Origin: Blautia glucerasea
Lineage (GTDB): Bacteria > Bacillota > Clostridia > Lachnospirales > Lachnospiraceae
Reading direction: 5' to 3'
Length of the DNA stretch: 64,000 bases
NCBI RefSeq assembly: GCF_020537505.1
Contig: NZ_JAJBMO010000011.1
Span: forward strand, 1-64,000
Positions 1 to 8,521 of this stretch are shown piece after piece. Numbering within the stretch: the first letter of the stretch is position 1; the number at the start of each line of letters is the position of its first letter. The notes under the pieces are model-generated. The model saw only the letters and a program-made list of their open reading frames with translations, was not told the origin of the DNA and did not search any database. Made by a program: the position numbers and the translations under genes.

Positions 1-57
1 TGGAAGTGTGGTAACACATGGAGCTGACTGTTACTAATAGGGTGAGGGCTTGACCAA
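1..57 (+). rRNA. 23S rRNA, 3' end (partial)
   Basis: The first ~57 bases match the conserved 3' end of bacterial 23S rRNA: a GGAGCTGACTG block, then TACTAATAG, then GAGGGCTTGACCAA. Only the tail is in the window. The exact mature end is estimated. No 5S gene follows; a terminator lies about 70 bases downstream. Confidence 0.9.
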
Positions 58-126
58 TAATCGCAAGGTTAAAAAATGATTCCATTAGGATGTAACATGT
101 ATGTAGTTTTGAAGGTACAGAACCTA

Positions 127-158
127 AACGGTAGCCGGTTGGTTATCGTTTTTTTTTG
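127..158 (+). terminator. rRNA operon terminator
   Basis: A 10-bp stem (127-136 with 141-150, including two G-U pairs) with a GGTT loop is followed by a run of nine or more T. It ends the transcript coming from the 23S gene, before the MATE gene. Confidence 0.8.
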
Positions 159-238
159 CTTTTTCCCATTCCCTCTACCTTTTTCTTCTATATTCTGTTA
201 AAATAAAAGTAATTTTTCACATAACAGGAAGATATAAG

Positions 239-1651
239 ATGAAACTAAATAAAACCAAATTGAATCTGGCAGATCAGGAAACAAAGAAAATGCTGCCAGT
301 AATTTTTTCCCTTGCGTGGCCGACCATGTTGGAGCAGCTTATGCAGACTGCTGTGCAGTATATGGATACAGGCATGGTGGGAGTCCTTGGAACAAGCGCC
401 ACTGCAGCTGTTGGGGCTACCAGCACCGTAAACTGGCTGATCGGAAGTACCATTTCTGCAATCAGTGTAGGCTTTCTGGCCTATATTTCCCAGTCTATGG
501 GAGCTGGAAAGAAAGAACAGGCAAGAAAAGCCTCCGGCCAGGCGGTACTGGCTGTTCTTGTAGTAGGAATCTTTTTTACCATACTTACTATGGGACTTAG
601 CAGTAAGGTTCCGGTGTGGATGCAGGTGGATCCTTCTATTCAGAAGCTGGCATCCAGCTATTTTCTTATCCTGTATGCACCAATGCTTTTTCGAACCGCA
701 AATATTATTTTTGGAACAGTGCTGCGTGCAGTTGGAGATACCAAAACACCTATGCAGGTGGGAATTGCCTTTAACGTTATCAACATTGTTCTGAACTTTT
801 TTCTCATTTATTCCACCAGAAGCGTGCTGATAGGTGGAAAAGAGCTGCTGGTCCCAGGTGCGGGATGGGGTGTGCAGGGAGCCGCAGCAGCAAGTGCGAT
901 TGCCTATACCATTGGCGGAATTGCCATTACATATAAATTGTGGAAACATACAGAGATTTCCCCGAAAGGCCAGAGCCTCAGGCCGGATCTGGCAGTACTG
1001 TGTCCCTGCCTGAAGGTAGCTGTTCCAAATATGTTTCAGCGCTTTGCCACATCCCTTGGATACGTAGTATTTGCATCTATGATTAATTCACTGGGCGAGA
1101 CAGCTACAGCAGCCCATACCATTGCAAATACAGTGGAGTCAGCCTTTTATATTCCAGGATATGGAATGCAGACTGCGGCAGCCACACTGGCAGGAAACGC
1201 ACTTGGTGCCAATGATAATAAGAAACTGAACAGTCTTGCAAGGGCAATTATTCCGTTGGAAGTAGGACTGATGATCATTTCCGGAAGTCTTTTGTTTATT
1301 TTTGCGCCGGTACTGATCAAATTGTTTTCCTCAGATGCACAGGTGATCAGCCTTGGAAGTACAGTGCTTCGTATGGTGGCTGTATCAGAACCATTTTACG
1401 GGGTACCGATCGTGATCGAGGGAATGATGCAGGGTGTGGGAAAAACAATAACTCCTTTCATATTCAATGTAGCTGGAATGTGGGGGCTCCGGATCCTGGG
1501 AACTTTTATTTGTATTCATTTGCTGGGACTGGGACTTGTTTCTGCATGGGGATGCATGATCGGGCATAACATGCTTTTGTTCATTCTGTTTACAGTGCAC
1601 TATATAAGTGGAAAATGGAATCCAATGAATAAACAAAAAAGGCTTCTATGA
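239..1651 (+). CDS. MATE family multidrug/cation antiporter
   Basis: This 470-residue polytopic membrane protein has the length and layout of the MATE family: about twelve hydrophobic segments in two homologous halves. Conserved features are the N-terminal region around PTMLEQLMQT, a VGATSTVNWLIG stretch, and small-residue-rich helices. MATE proteins export drugs or metabolites in exchange for Na+ or H+; the substrate cannot be read from the sequence. An AGGAAG ribosome binding site lies 8 bases before the ATG. It stands alone between the rRNA terminator and a promoter for the next gene. Confidence 0.9.
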   Translation: MKLNKTKLNLADQETKKMLPVIFSLAWPTMLEQLMQTAVQYMDTGMVGVLGTSATAAVGATSTVNWLIGSTISAISVGFLAYISQSMGAGKKEQARKASGQAVLAVLVVGIFFTILTMGLSSKVPVWMQVDPSIQKLASSYFLILYAPMLFRTANIIFGTVLRAVGDTKTPMQVGIAFNVINIVLNFFLIYSTRSVLIGGKELLVPGAGWGVQGAAAASAIAYTIGGIAITYKLWKHTEISPKGQSLRPDLAVLCPCLKVAVPNMFQRFATSLGYVVFASMINSLGETATAAHTIANTVESAFYIPGYGMQTAAATLAGNALGANDNKKLNSLARAIIPLEVGLMIISGSLLFIFAPVLIKLFSSDAQVISLGSTVLRMVAVSEPFYGVPIVIEGMMQGVGKTITPFIFNVAGMWGLRILGTFICIHLLGLGLVSAWGCMIGHNMLLFILFTVHYISGKWNPMNKQKRLL

Positions 1652-1709
1652 ACTTTGTTCACAAAAACATCTGGGGGAATATTACCTGCGGACAGTAAAA
1701 AAGCGCAAC

Positions 1710-1738
1710 TTGACAGAGCATAACCAAGAACTTATACT
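1710..1738 (+). promoter_or_regulatory. Promoter of the GGDEF gene
   Basis: TTGACA (1710-1715), a 17-base spacer and TATACT (1733-1738) form a near-consensus sigma-A promoter. Transcription would start near 1745, which argues for one of the downstream ATG codons of the GGDEF gene. Confidence 0.7.
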
Positions 1739-1797
1739 GGAAATTGACGAAAAATGTACAGAACTTGGAATGGATGTTGATTACCATGGAGCAAAAC

Positions 1798-3348
1798 ATG
1801 AAAGCTAATCCGGAAAACAAAATGAAACGGCAATGGATCGCAGTAGTAGGGATCTGCCTTGCTGTAATGGCTTTCCTGACGGTGTTTCTTATGAAAAGAT
1901 ACCAGGTGAGAACAGAGAGCATTTTTGCAGAGCTGATGGAAGAATCTCTGTTATCTTCCCATTCAGAAGCACTGGCAGAGATGGAGAATTTTCTGAATGC
2001 ACCAGATGATCCTGATGATGTGGAAGCAGCATGGGAAGCGCTTTCAAAAGACGAGAGCAATATTTTTCACTATGTATGCAATTCGGAAGGCGAGATCCTG
2101 GCTGGCGATATGAGGATTTTTGATATCAAATATACGGTGGCTGCAGAATTACGTTCAGCGAAGGTGAAGGATAAGAGGATTTCTGAGGCGTTAAAGGCAT
2201 TGAAGAATCTGACCTCCGGAAGTCCTTATATTTTCTATGAACTGGAGAAATCTGATGTTTATCTGGTTGCATCCAAATTGGAGGACAGAGATTGTATCCT
2301 GATCTCAGGTTACCGGTCTGGCAAGATGAAGAACTATAAAGGTGTGATCATTAAGGGAAACCGTATGCTGATCTTTACTCTGCTGGGGTGTGTGGCGATC
2401 ATGATCTTCCTGACCGTACGTTTATACATGAAGCAGCAGAAGCGGGTGATGAAGGGACAGGCCAGATACGATATTTTGTCAGAGTTTTCGGATACTGTAC
2501 TTTTTGAGTATGACTGTCTGGATAAAACACTGGTATTTACGCCGAATATTACCACTCTGTTTGGTCTAAAGGAGATCGGGCAGATCCGTCCGTTTGATAA
2601 AGAAACAGATTTTACCATGGTGCATCCTGATGATGTTCCTAAAGTAAAAACTCTTCTTTCCACCATTGGAGATAATAAAGATGAAGTGGACGATTTTGTG
2701 ATCCGATTCAAGGACAAAAACGGCAATTACCGCTGGGTACGCTGGATGGGACGACTGGTAAGAGGGCGTCTTGGCACTCCCCAGGTATTTCTCGGCAAGA
2801 TCTCAGATGTACAGGATGAGATGACCAAGGAGCAGGATCTTCTGGAAAAAGCCTCTATAGATGGGCTTACAGGTGCACTTAACCGGAAGTCCGCAGAACA
2901 GAGAATCGCAGCTCTCATGCAGAATCGAGACTGCAAGGGTTATCTGTTCATGCTTGACATTGATGATTTCAAGACGGTAAACGATACCATGGGACATGCC
3001 ATCGGAGACCTTGCACTGATCACTCTTGTGAAGTATTTGAAAGAGCATTTTCGCAGGGACGATATTGTGGGACGTCTTGGAGGAGATGAGTTTATTGTGT
3101 TTATGACCAATACGGAAGCAGCCGCTGTAGCGCAGGCAAAGGGGGAAGAAATCCTGAAGATCCTTGCAGCGGCAGAGACTACCCCTCATTTTACCGTGAG
3201 CATTGGTGCTGCCGCTTATCCAGCAGCAGGTAAAGATTACGAAAGTCTGTATCTGGCTGCAGATCATGCCATGTATGTGTCAAAGAAATCAGGTAAAAAC
3301 AGGATTCATGTAGATGATGGTACTACTGTGACAGAAAAAGAAGTCTAA
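1798..3348 (+). CDS. Membrane-bound PAS-GGDEF diguanylate cyclase
   Basis: The protein (about 516 residues from this start) has an N-terminal membrane segment (about residues 12-31), an extracytoplasmic sensor region, a second membrane segment (about 190-210), a PAS-like domain with a PAC-type end (KNGNYRWVRWMGR) and a C-terminal GGDEF domain. The signature is intact (RLGGDEF, GGDEF at about 428-432), so cyclic-di-GMP synthesis is likely. I chose ATG 1798 because GGAG lies 6 bases before it; 1786 and 1774 are possible and add 4-8 residues. The extracellular signal is unknown. Confidence 0.85.
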   Translation: MKANPENKMKRQWIAVVGICLAVMAFLTVFLMKRYQVRTESIFAELMEESLLSSHSEALAEMENFLNAPDDPDDVEAAWEALSKDESNIFHYVCNSEGEILAGDMRIFDIKYTVAAELRSAKVKDKRISEALKALKNLTSGSPYIFYELEKSDVYLVASKLEDRDCILISGYRSGKMKNYKGVIIKGNRMLIFTLLGCVAIMIFLTVRLYMKQQKRVMKGQARYDILSEFSDTVLFEYDCLDKTLVFTPNITTLFGLKEIGQIRPFDKETDFTMVHPDDVPKVKTLLSTIGDNKDEVDDFVIRFKDKNGNYRWVRWMGRLVRGRLGTPQVFLGKISDVQDEMTKEQDLLEKASIDGLTGALNRKSAEQRIAALMQNRDCKGYLFMLDIDDFKTVNDTMGHAIGDLALITLVKYLKEHFRRDDIVGRLGGDEFIVFMTNTEAAAVAQAKGEEILKILAAAETTPHFTVSIGAAAYPAAGKDYESLYLAADHAMYVSKKSGKNRIHVDDGTTVTEKEV

Positions 3349-3364
3349 AAGGAAGGTGACAAAA

Positions 3365-3619
3365 ATGCGGTTGCAGATTGTACAGGAGGCATTAAAAAAG
3401 AAAAATATTAAATATGAATACACAGAAATTGACGGTTGCGGAAGTCTTGATTTCCTTTTCCGCGGACTGAAATTTCACGTGTGGGAGTATGAAGACCGTG
3501 ACTGGGGGGCTGAGACGAACATTTATGAAGCCGGACGCAGTCAGGATATTGAAGGCAATTACGAAGAAGTGATCGCGAAAGAAATTCTGTCATGGCCAGA
3601 TATGATGCCAGGAAGTTGA
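3365..3619 (+). CDS. Conserved small protein of unknown function
   Basis: An 84-residue acidic protein with no membrane segment or signal peptide. The start is supported by AAGGAAGGTG just upstream. It is rich in aromatic and acidic residues (HVWEYEDRDWGAE), suggesting a small alpha/beta fold. It lies 16 bases after the GGDEF gene and 8 bases before the epimerase-like gene, probably in one transcript. I do not recognise the family. Confidence 0.7.
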   Translation: MRLQIVQEALKKKNIKYEYTEIDGCGSLDFLFRGLKFHVWEYEDRDWGAETNIYEAGRSQDIEGNYEEVIAKEILSWPDMMPGS

Positions 3620-3627
3620 GGAATGGG

Positions 3628-4500
3628 ATGAGACACGAGATCAGCAATGAATTTCTTACAGTGCAGGCGGATACAGCAGGTGCTGTTCTATGGTCTGTGA
3701 GGGACCAGGACGGATTTGAGTATATCTGGCAGGGAGATGAAAGATACTGGAATGAACATGGCGCCAATCTTTTCCCTTATATTGCAAGAATGTGGGAGAA
3801 ATCCTATACATTTCAGGGAAAAACTTATCATATGGATATCCACGGTTTTGCTAGGAATTCTGAATTTAAGTGTGTAAAAGCAGAGAATAAAGAAATGATT
3901 TTTGTACTTAAAGACAGTGAGCAGACGCTGGAACAGTATCCTTTCCATTTTTCTCTGGAGATCCGGTATCTGCTTGAAGGAAAAGCACTGAAGGTCCTCT
4001 ATTCGGTGAAGAATAAGGATGAAAAGACCATGTACTTTGGAATCGGCGGACATCCGGGCTTTAATCTTCCCATGGAAGAGGGACTTTCCTTTGACGATTA
4101 TGAACTGAAGTTTTCGGATTGCTGTGAGCCCAAGAGGATCCTTTTTTCCCAGGAGTGTTTTGTGGAGGGAAAGAAAGCTTACGAGCTTACAGACAGAAAC
4201 CGTATTCCTCTTCAACATAATATTTTTGATGAAGATGCCATTGTACTGGAAGAAACCTCTGGACAGGTGCTGCTTCATAGCTTAAAGGGGAAAAAGGGTG
4301 TAAGGGTAGATTACCCGGATATGCCGTATATTGGTTTCTGGCACATGCCTTGTACCGATGCACCTTATGTGTGTATCGAGCCCTGGTGTTCCCTTCCATC
4401 CAGACAGGGGATTACAGAAGACCTGGAAAAACAGGAGAATCTTCTTTCCCTGGAGTCCGGTAAAGAGCGCCAGGTTTCCTGGACAATGGAAATTATTTAG
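3628..4500 (+). CDS. Aldose 1-epimerase (mutarotase) family protein
   Basis: A 290-residue galactose-mutarotase-fold protein. The N-terminal ISNEFLTVQADTAGAVLWSV, the central HGFARNSEF block and IGGHPGFNLP are typical of the LacX/YeaD-like branch rather than classical GalM. His in HGFAR and GGHPGF are candidate catalytic or sugar-binding positions. Family members interconvert sugar anomers or bind phosphosugars. I chose ATG 3628 because GAGGAATGGG precedes it; an in-frame start 36 bases earlier would overlap the previous gene. Confidence 0.85.
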   Translation: MRHEISNEFLTVQADTAGAVLWSVRDQDGFEYIWQGDERYWNEHGANLFPYIARMWEKSYTFQGKTYHMDIHGFARNSEFKCVKAENKEMIFVLKDSEQTLEQYPFHFSLEIRYLLEGKALKVLYSVKNKDEKTMYFGIGGHPGFNLPMEEGLSFDDYELKFSDCCEPKRILFSQECFVEGKKAYELTDRNRIPLQHNIFDEDAIVLEETSGQVLLHSLKGKKGVRVDYPDMPYIGFWHMPCTDAPYVCIEPWCSLPSRQGITEDLEKQENLLSLESGKERQVSWTMEII

Positions 4501-4519
4501 GAAGGCAGGTCATTGGATC

Positions 4520-4708
4520 ATGAAAAAGAAGCAGGGTGCAAACTGCGAATATTGTGTAAACTATTCTTATGATGATGATTATGAATGTTATACCTGTGAG
4601 ATGAACCTGGATGAAGATGAAATGTACCGCTTCATCACAGGAACCTACCATGACTGCCCATATTTCCGTATAGGAGATGAGTACAGGGTAGTCCGGAAAC
4701 AGATGTGA
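4520..4708 (+). CDS. Small Cys-rich protein (DUF6472-like)
   Basis: This 62-residue acidic protein has CEYC near the start, CYTC about a dozen residues later and a further Cys in CPYF, so it probably binds a metal. The pattern MNLDEDEMYRF and the C-terminal RVVRKQM match what I recall as DUF6472, a small family common in Lachnospiraceae. It follows the epimerase gene by 19 bases and is probably cotranscribed. Function unknown. Confidence 0.75.
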   Translation: MKKKQGANCEYCVNYSYDDDYECYTCEMNLDEDEMYRFITGTYHDCPYFRIGDEYRVVRKQM

Positions 4709-4814
4709 TATTGTTTAAGGAAAGTAACATTCCTTGAAGAAATTAATGATCACGATTTGAACAGTAATACAGTGATACAGATGTAGAAAATTTTTGAAAA
4801 AATAAAAATAATAG

Positions 4815-4843
4815 TTGACAAATAAAATCGAACGTGGTATTTT
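4815..4843 (+). promoter_or_regulatory. Promoter of the rplJ-rplL operon
   Basis: TTGACA (4815-4820), a 17-base spacer and TATTTT (4838-4843), directly upstream of the L10 leader. Confidence 0.65.
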
Positions 4844-4854
4844 ATTATAGAACG

Positions 4855-4970
4855 CTGCCGAAGACAGTAGGTGCCGCAAGGCATAAGGATTAAAACGCCT
4901 ACCGAGGACTAAGTATTCTTAAGTAAGAATTACGTTAAGCCTTGCTGTCTTACAGCAAGGTTTTTTTTGG
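4855..4970 (+). ncRNA. L10 ribosomal protein leader with terminator
   Basis: The stretch has the conserved L10-leader layout: GAAGACAGTAGGTG, a GCCGCAAGGC turn, TTAAAACGCCTACCGAGG pairing back to the first block, then a hairpin of CCTTGCTG and CAGCAAGG with an eight-T run (about 4939-4970). In known examples the L10(L12) complex binds this kink-turn RNA and lowers expression of its own operon. The terminator at its end suggests attenuation rather than only translational control. Confidence 0.85.
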
Positions 4971-5006
4971 CGGTATATCAAATTCTATAAGGAGGTGTAC
5001 CATTTC

Positions 5007-5519
5007 ATGGCAAAAGTAGAACTTAAACAACCAATCGTAGAAGAAATCGCTAACAACATTAAAGACGCTCAGGCTGTTGTTCTTGTAGACTACAGTGGTC
5101 TTACCGTTGAGCAGGATACTATTTTACGTAAAGAGTTAAGAGAGTCCGGCGTACAGTACAAGGTTTACAAAAACACTTTAATGCGTCGTGCATTCGAAGG
5201 TACTCCATGTGCAGATCTTGACAAGCACTTACATGGAACAAACGCTATTGCAATTTCTGCAACAGACGCTACTGCTCCTGCAAGAATTCTTGCAAAATTT
5301 GCAAAACAGTATCCGGCGCTTGAGTTAGTAGCTGGTATTGTTGAGGGTAACTACAACGATCAGGCAGGAATCCAGGCACTGTCCCAGGTTCCATCCAGAG
5401 AAGAACTTCTTGGCAAACTGCTTGGAAGTATCCAGTCTCCTATTACCAACTTTGCTCGTGTGCTTAATCAGATCGCAGAGCAGCAGGGCGGAGAGACTGA
5501 GGCACCAGCTGCAGAATAA
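5007..5519 (+). CDS. rplJ: 50S ribosomal protein L10
   Basis: The 170-residue protein matches L10 along its length: N-terminal MAKVELKQPIVEEI, the rRNA-binding part with VVLVDYSGLTVEQ and the C-terminal helix that carries L7/L12 dimers. L10 forms the base of the ribosomal stalk that recruits translation factors. ATG 5007 is preferred (AAGGAGG, about 10 bases upstream). It is followed by rplL after 66 bases and controlled by the leader RNA before it. Confidence 0.97.
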   Translation: MAKVELKQPIVEEIANNIKDAQAVVLVDYSGLTVEQDTILRKELRESGVQYKVYKNTLMRRAFEGTPCADLDKHLHGTNAIAISATDATAPARILAKFAKQYPALELVAGIVEGNYNDQAGIQALSQVPSREELLGKLLGSIQSPITNFARVLNQIAEQQGGETEAPAAE

Positions 5520-5585
5520 TTTAAGGATCTGTCGCTGAATCGAATCATTGATTCCACAAAATAATTTAAATGGAGGAAAATTATA

Positions 5586-5957
5586 ATGGCAAAGTTAACA
5601 ACAGCTGAGTTTATCGAAGCAATCAAAGAGTTATCTGTATTAGAGTTAAATGATTTAGTAAAAGCTTGCGAGGAAGAGTTCGGTGTATCCGCAGCAGCAG
5701 GCGTTGTTGTAGCAGCAGCTGGAGCAGCTGAGGCAGCAGAGGAGAAAGATGAGTTTGACGTAGAGCTTACAGAAGTAGGTCCTAACAAAGTTAAAGTTAT
5801 CAAAGTTGTTCGTGAGATCACAGGCTTAGGTCTTAAAGAAGCTAAAGAAGTTGTTGATGGTGCTCCGAAAATGGTTAAAGAGGGCGCTTCCAAAGCTGAG
5901 GCTGAGGACATCAAAGCTAAACTTGAGGCTGAAGGCGCTAAAGTTACTCTTAAATAA
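5586..5957 (+). CDS. rplL: 50S ribosomal protein L7/L12
   Basis: At 123 residues it has the normal length. The N-terminal dimerisation region ([16 protein letters not shown]), an Ala-rich hinge (about residues 38-53) and the C-terminal factor-binding domain ([20 protein letters not shown]) are all intact. TGGAGG precedes the ATG. A strong terminator follows. Confidence 0.97.
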   Translation: MAKLTTAEFIEAIKELSVLELNDLVKACEEEFGVSAAAGVVVAAAGAAEAAEEKDEFDVELTEVGPNKVKVIKVVREITGLGLKEAKEVVDGAPKMVKEGASKAEAEDIKAKLEAEGAKVTLK

Positions 5958-5982
5958 TTTAAGCGTATTTAAGCGAACCAAG

Positions 5983-6028
5983 CTCCCCGCAGAAGTCTGT
6001 CTGACAGGCCTCTGTGGGGATTTTTTTT
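5983..6028 (+). terminator. Terminator of rplJ-rplL
   Basis: CTCCCCGCAGA pairs with TCTGTGGGGA across a loop, followed by eight T. It separates the ribosomal operon from the beta-helix gene, which starts only 18 bases later. Confidence 0.85.
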
Positions 6029-6045
6029 GTAATAGGGATCTGAAT

Positions 6046-8370
6046 ATGAAGAAGATTTTTATTGGAACATTGCTGGGAATCGCGCTGTGTCTGGGAGGTG
6101 GACAGACCGTATTGGCAGAAGGGGATATTGTGGAAGAGGTAACCGCAAACGAAGATTTTGCCACAGACGAAACAGATGAATGGGAAGCAACGGATGATCC
6201 AGAGGGGAGCTTCCAGGGAGACGCTTCGTTTGGAACTGTGGAAAATGACGGAAACTCTACTGAGAACGCAGATGTGCTTCCCCAGGAAGCGGAAGACGGC
6301 TTTTACAGCGGGACCGAAGAATTAGCATTTTTTTTGTCAGAAGATTCTGAAAACGCCCAGGAGAATACGCAAGACGAAGAACCAGATCCATCTTCCGATA
6401 TGAGGAGCATTCTTGACGCGCTTCCGTCGGATGCAACCAGTGTTACGCTGAATGCGCAGGATGGAAGCGACATTACAGATAGCCTGAACCTGGCTCTTAA
6501 GTTTATGGGAGAGCGGGCAAGTGATACCGCTCTGTGTTCAGTGATTATTCCACCTGGAAGCTATACAGTATCAGATATCATTCATATGTACGGCAATCTG
6601 ACACTTTATGCCCGCGGTGCGGTTATCACCAAGGCATGTACAGATAAGCATGTGATATTGCGGTTGGGAGACCAGGATACTTCCGCAGGTGGTTATGATG
6701 GCTATCGGAATGTTACCATTGAAGGCGGAACCTGGGACCTGAATTATCCGGTTGTAGAGGATAAGGAAGGTGAGGGCGGTTATGTTGGATTCAGAATCGG
6801 TCATGCCAGCCATGTAATGATAAAAGATGTGACCTTTTTGAATAATCTGAAGTCCCATTTTCTGGAATTTGCAGGTGTAAAAGATGTAACCGTCACGGGT
6901 TGTACCTTTAAGGGTTACTGGCAGAAATACGAGGGTGGCGGACAGGAGTGCATCCAGCTGGATGCCTGCCTGGACTATATTTTTCCCGGGTATCCCCCCT
7001 TCGATGGCGCTGTCTGCGAAGACGTGAGGATTGAGAACAATACCTTTCAGGATGTTTTTGCAGGGGTGGGAAGCCATAGCATGGTCTATGACCGCCCTTA
7101 CCAGAACATTGTGATAAGGGGAAATACTTTCCGAAATATTCGAAAGAGAGCAGTCTGGTGCCTGAATTATATAAATGGGACAGTAGAGAATAACCAAATG
7201 GAAAATGTAGGCGGCGGAGTGTTGGTGAGCAATCTGTATCTGCCAAATACACATCTGGTGCCGGGAACAATTTACGGAGCATCTGCGAATCATCAGGCAG
7301 CAGGTATTCTGGTAAAAGGAAATCAGATTTCCATTTCCTCGGTTTCCAGGGTGAATGGAGACAGCTGGAACGGCTATGGAATACAGGTTCAGGGTGCCAG
7401 GGTGAGCAACTCTGCAAATGGTATTCCGTCTGATCTGTATCAGGAAACGGCTGTCACGGTTTCCGGGAACAGGATCACAGGAACTGGAAACGGAATCCGC
7501 CTCTATCTTGCTGATAATTGTAAGGTAAGCGGCAATGAACTGGCTTTGTCCAGGACCACTTGGTTTTCCAATATGGGAATCTATCTGAGCGCATCGTCTG
7601 GCAACAGCATCTGCAATAATAAGGTGTCAGGCTGCAAAAACGTAGGAATCTATGCCTATAATGGCGGTAGTCTGAAGATTCCCTCCAGTCAGAACCAGAT
7701 TACGGGAAACATAGTTTCCGGAACTGGTGGGGATGGAATTTACATTTCAGCCGACAGCACAGGTACCCTTCTTTCCAGAAACCGGGTTTTGTCTGGGAAA
7801 AAGAACGGAATGGTAGTTCTGGGGAGCAAGAGCTGCCAGATCACGTCTAATCAGGTATCAGGCTGTGCCCTGGATGGAATATACATGGAAAATCTTGGAA
7901 ATGCTGTTGTTAAGTCAAATAAGATCAGCAGCGTAAAAGGCAGGGGAATACAGGTGATATCCAGCACCACCAAAAGCCTTTATGGGAATGTTATTACAGG
8001 AAGCAGAAAATGCGGTCTGTATGTATACAAATCCAAGATTAAAGGAAACAAGAAAAACCAGCTGGAAAATAATGGAAGCACCTATGCCATATATGCAAAA
8101 GGCAGTTCCGGCATTACTGCCGTGAAGCTTCCAACCTTTTCGAAGATCACCAAAAAGACAGTGAAGATCACAGGAAAGGCAGCTGGCGGAAAAACACTTA
8201 CTGCATACGTGGTGAGAAAAGCCGGGAATAAGAAGATTGGCAGAGGGACCATTAACGCAAAGAAGAAATACCGTATTACCATAAAGAAACAGAAAAAAGG
8301 AACGGTACTCCGGTTTGTATTAGCCGACAAATACGGAAACACTTCCTATACAAATAAAAAAGTAAAATAA
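6046..8370 (+). CDS. Secreted right-handed parallel beta-helix protein
   Basis: The 774-residue protein starts with a signal peptide (MKKIFIGTLLGIALCLGGG, Ala-Glu cleavage region near residue 25), then an acidic low-complexity stretch (about 30-120). A long repeat region follows (about 150-690) with the NxI/VxxNxFxxxxxxGI pattern of pectate-lyase-like/NosD beta-helix coils. The C-terminus is a Lys-rich Ig-like module (about 695-774) of the kind that binds the cell surface. It may cleave or bind a polysaccharide; no catalytic residues can be named. No good Shine-Dalgarno is visible (only TAGGGA 8-12 bases upstream), and it starts right after the rplL terminator, so read-through may drive it. 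Confidence 0.8.
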   Translation: MKKIFIGTLLGIALCLGGGQTVLAEGDIVEEVTANEDFATDETDEWEATDDPEGSFQGDASFGTVENDGNSTENADVLPQEAEDGFYSGTEELAFFLSEDSENAQENTQDEEPDPSSDMRSILDALPSDATSVTLNAQDGSDITDSLNLALKFMGERASDTALCSVIIPPGSYTVSDIIHMYGNLTLYARGAVITKACTDKHVILRLGDQDTSAGGYDGYRNVTIEGGTWDLNYPVVEDKEGEGGYVGFRIGHASHVMIKDVTFLNNLKSHFLEFAGVKDVTVTGCTFKGYWQKYEGGGQECIQLDACLDYIFPGYPPFDGAVCEDVRIENNTFQDVFAGVGSHSMVYDRPYQNIVIRGNTFRNIRKRAVWCLNYINGTVENNQMENVGGGVLVSNLYLPNTHLVPGTIYGASANHQAAGILVKGNQISISSVSRVNGDSWNGYGIQVQGARVSNSANGIPSDLYQETAVTVSGNRITGTGNGIRLYLADNCKVSGNELALSRTTWFSNMGIYLSASSGNSICNNKVSGCKNVGIYAYNGGSLKIPSSQNQITGNIVSGTGGDGIYISADSTGTLLSRNRVLSGKKNGMVVLGSKSCQITSNQVSGCALDGIYMENLGNAVVKSNKISSVKGRGIQVISSTTKSLYGNVITGSRKCGLYVYKSKIKGNKKNQLENNGSTYAIYAKGSSGITAVKLPTFSKITKKTVKITGKAAGGKTLTAYVVRKAGNKKIGRGTINAKKKYRITIKKQKKGTVLRFVLADKYGNTSYTNKKVK

Positions 8371-8395
8371 TTTAAAAAAATAACGGGGAATTTGC

Positions 8396-8424
8396 TTGAC
8401 AGGCTTTTTTTGTTGTGCTATAGT
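8396..8424 (+). promoter_or_regulatory. Promoter of rpoB-rpoC
   Basis: TTGACA (8396-8401), 17 bases, TATAGT (8419-8424). The transcript would carry a leader of about 90 bases before rpoB. Confidence 0.75.
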
Positions 8425-8521
8425 GAAGAATGCTATATTATGGCAAGATATGCCTACTATGCGTTGCCCGCAAAGCAGGCTGATGTTGTAATAAATAAAA
8501 TAAAACAGGGGTGAAACGTCA

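Noticed and set aside
245..949. 234-codon minus-strand ORF inside the MATE gene
   Set aside because: Shadow of a real gene; composition (Cys/His/Ser-rich) unlike a natural protein and no ribosome binding site.
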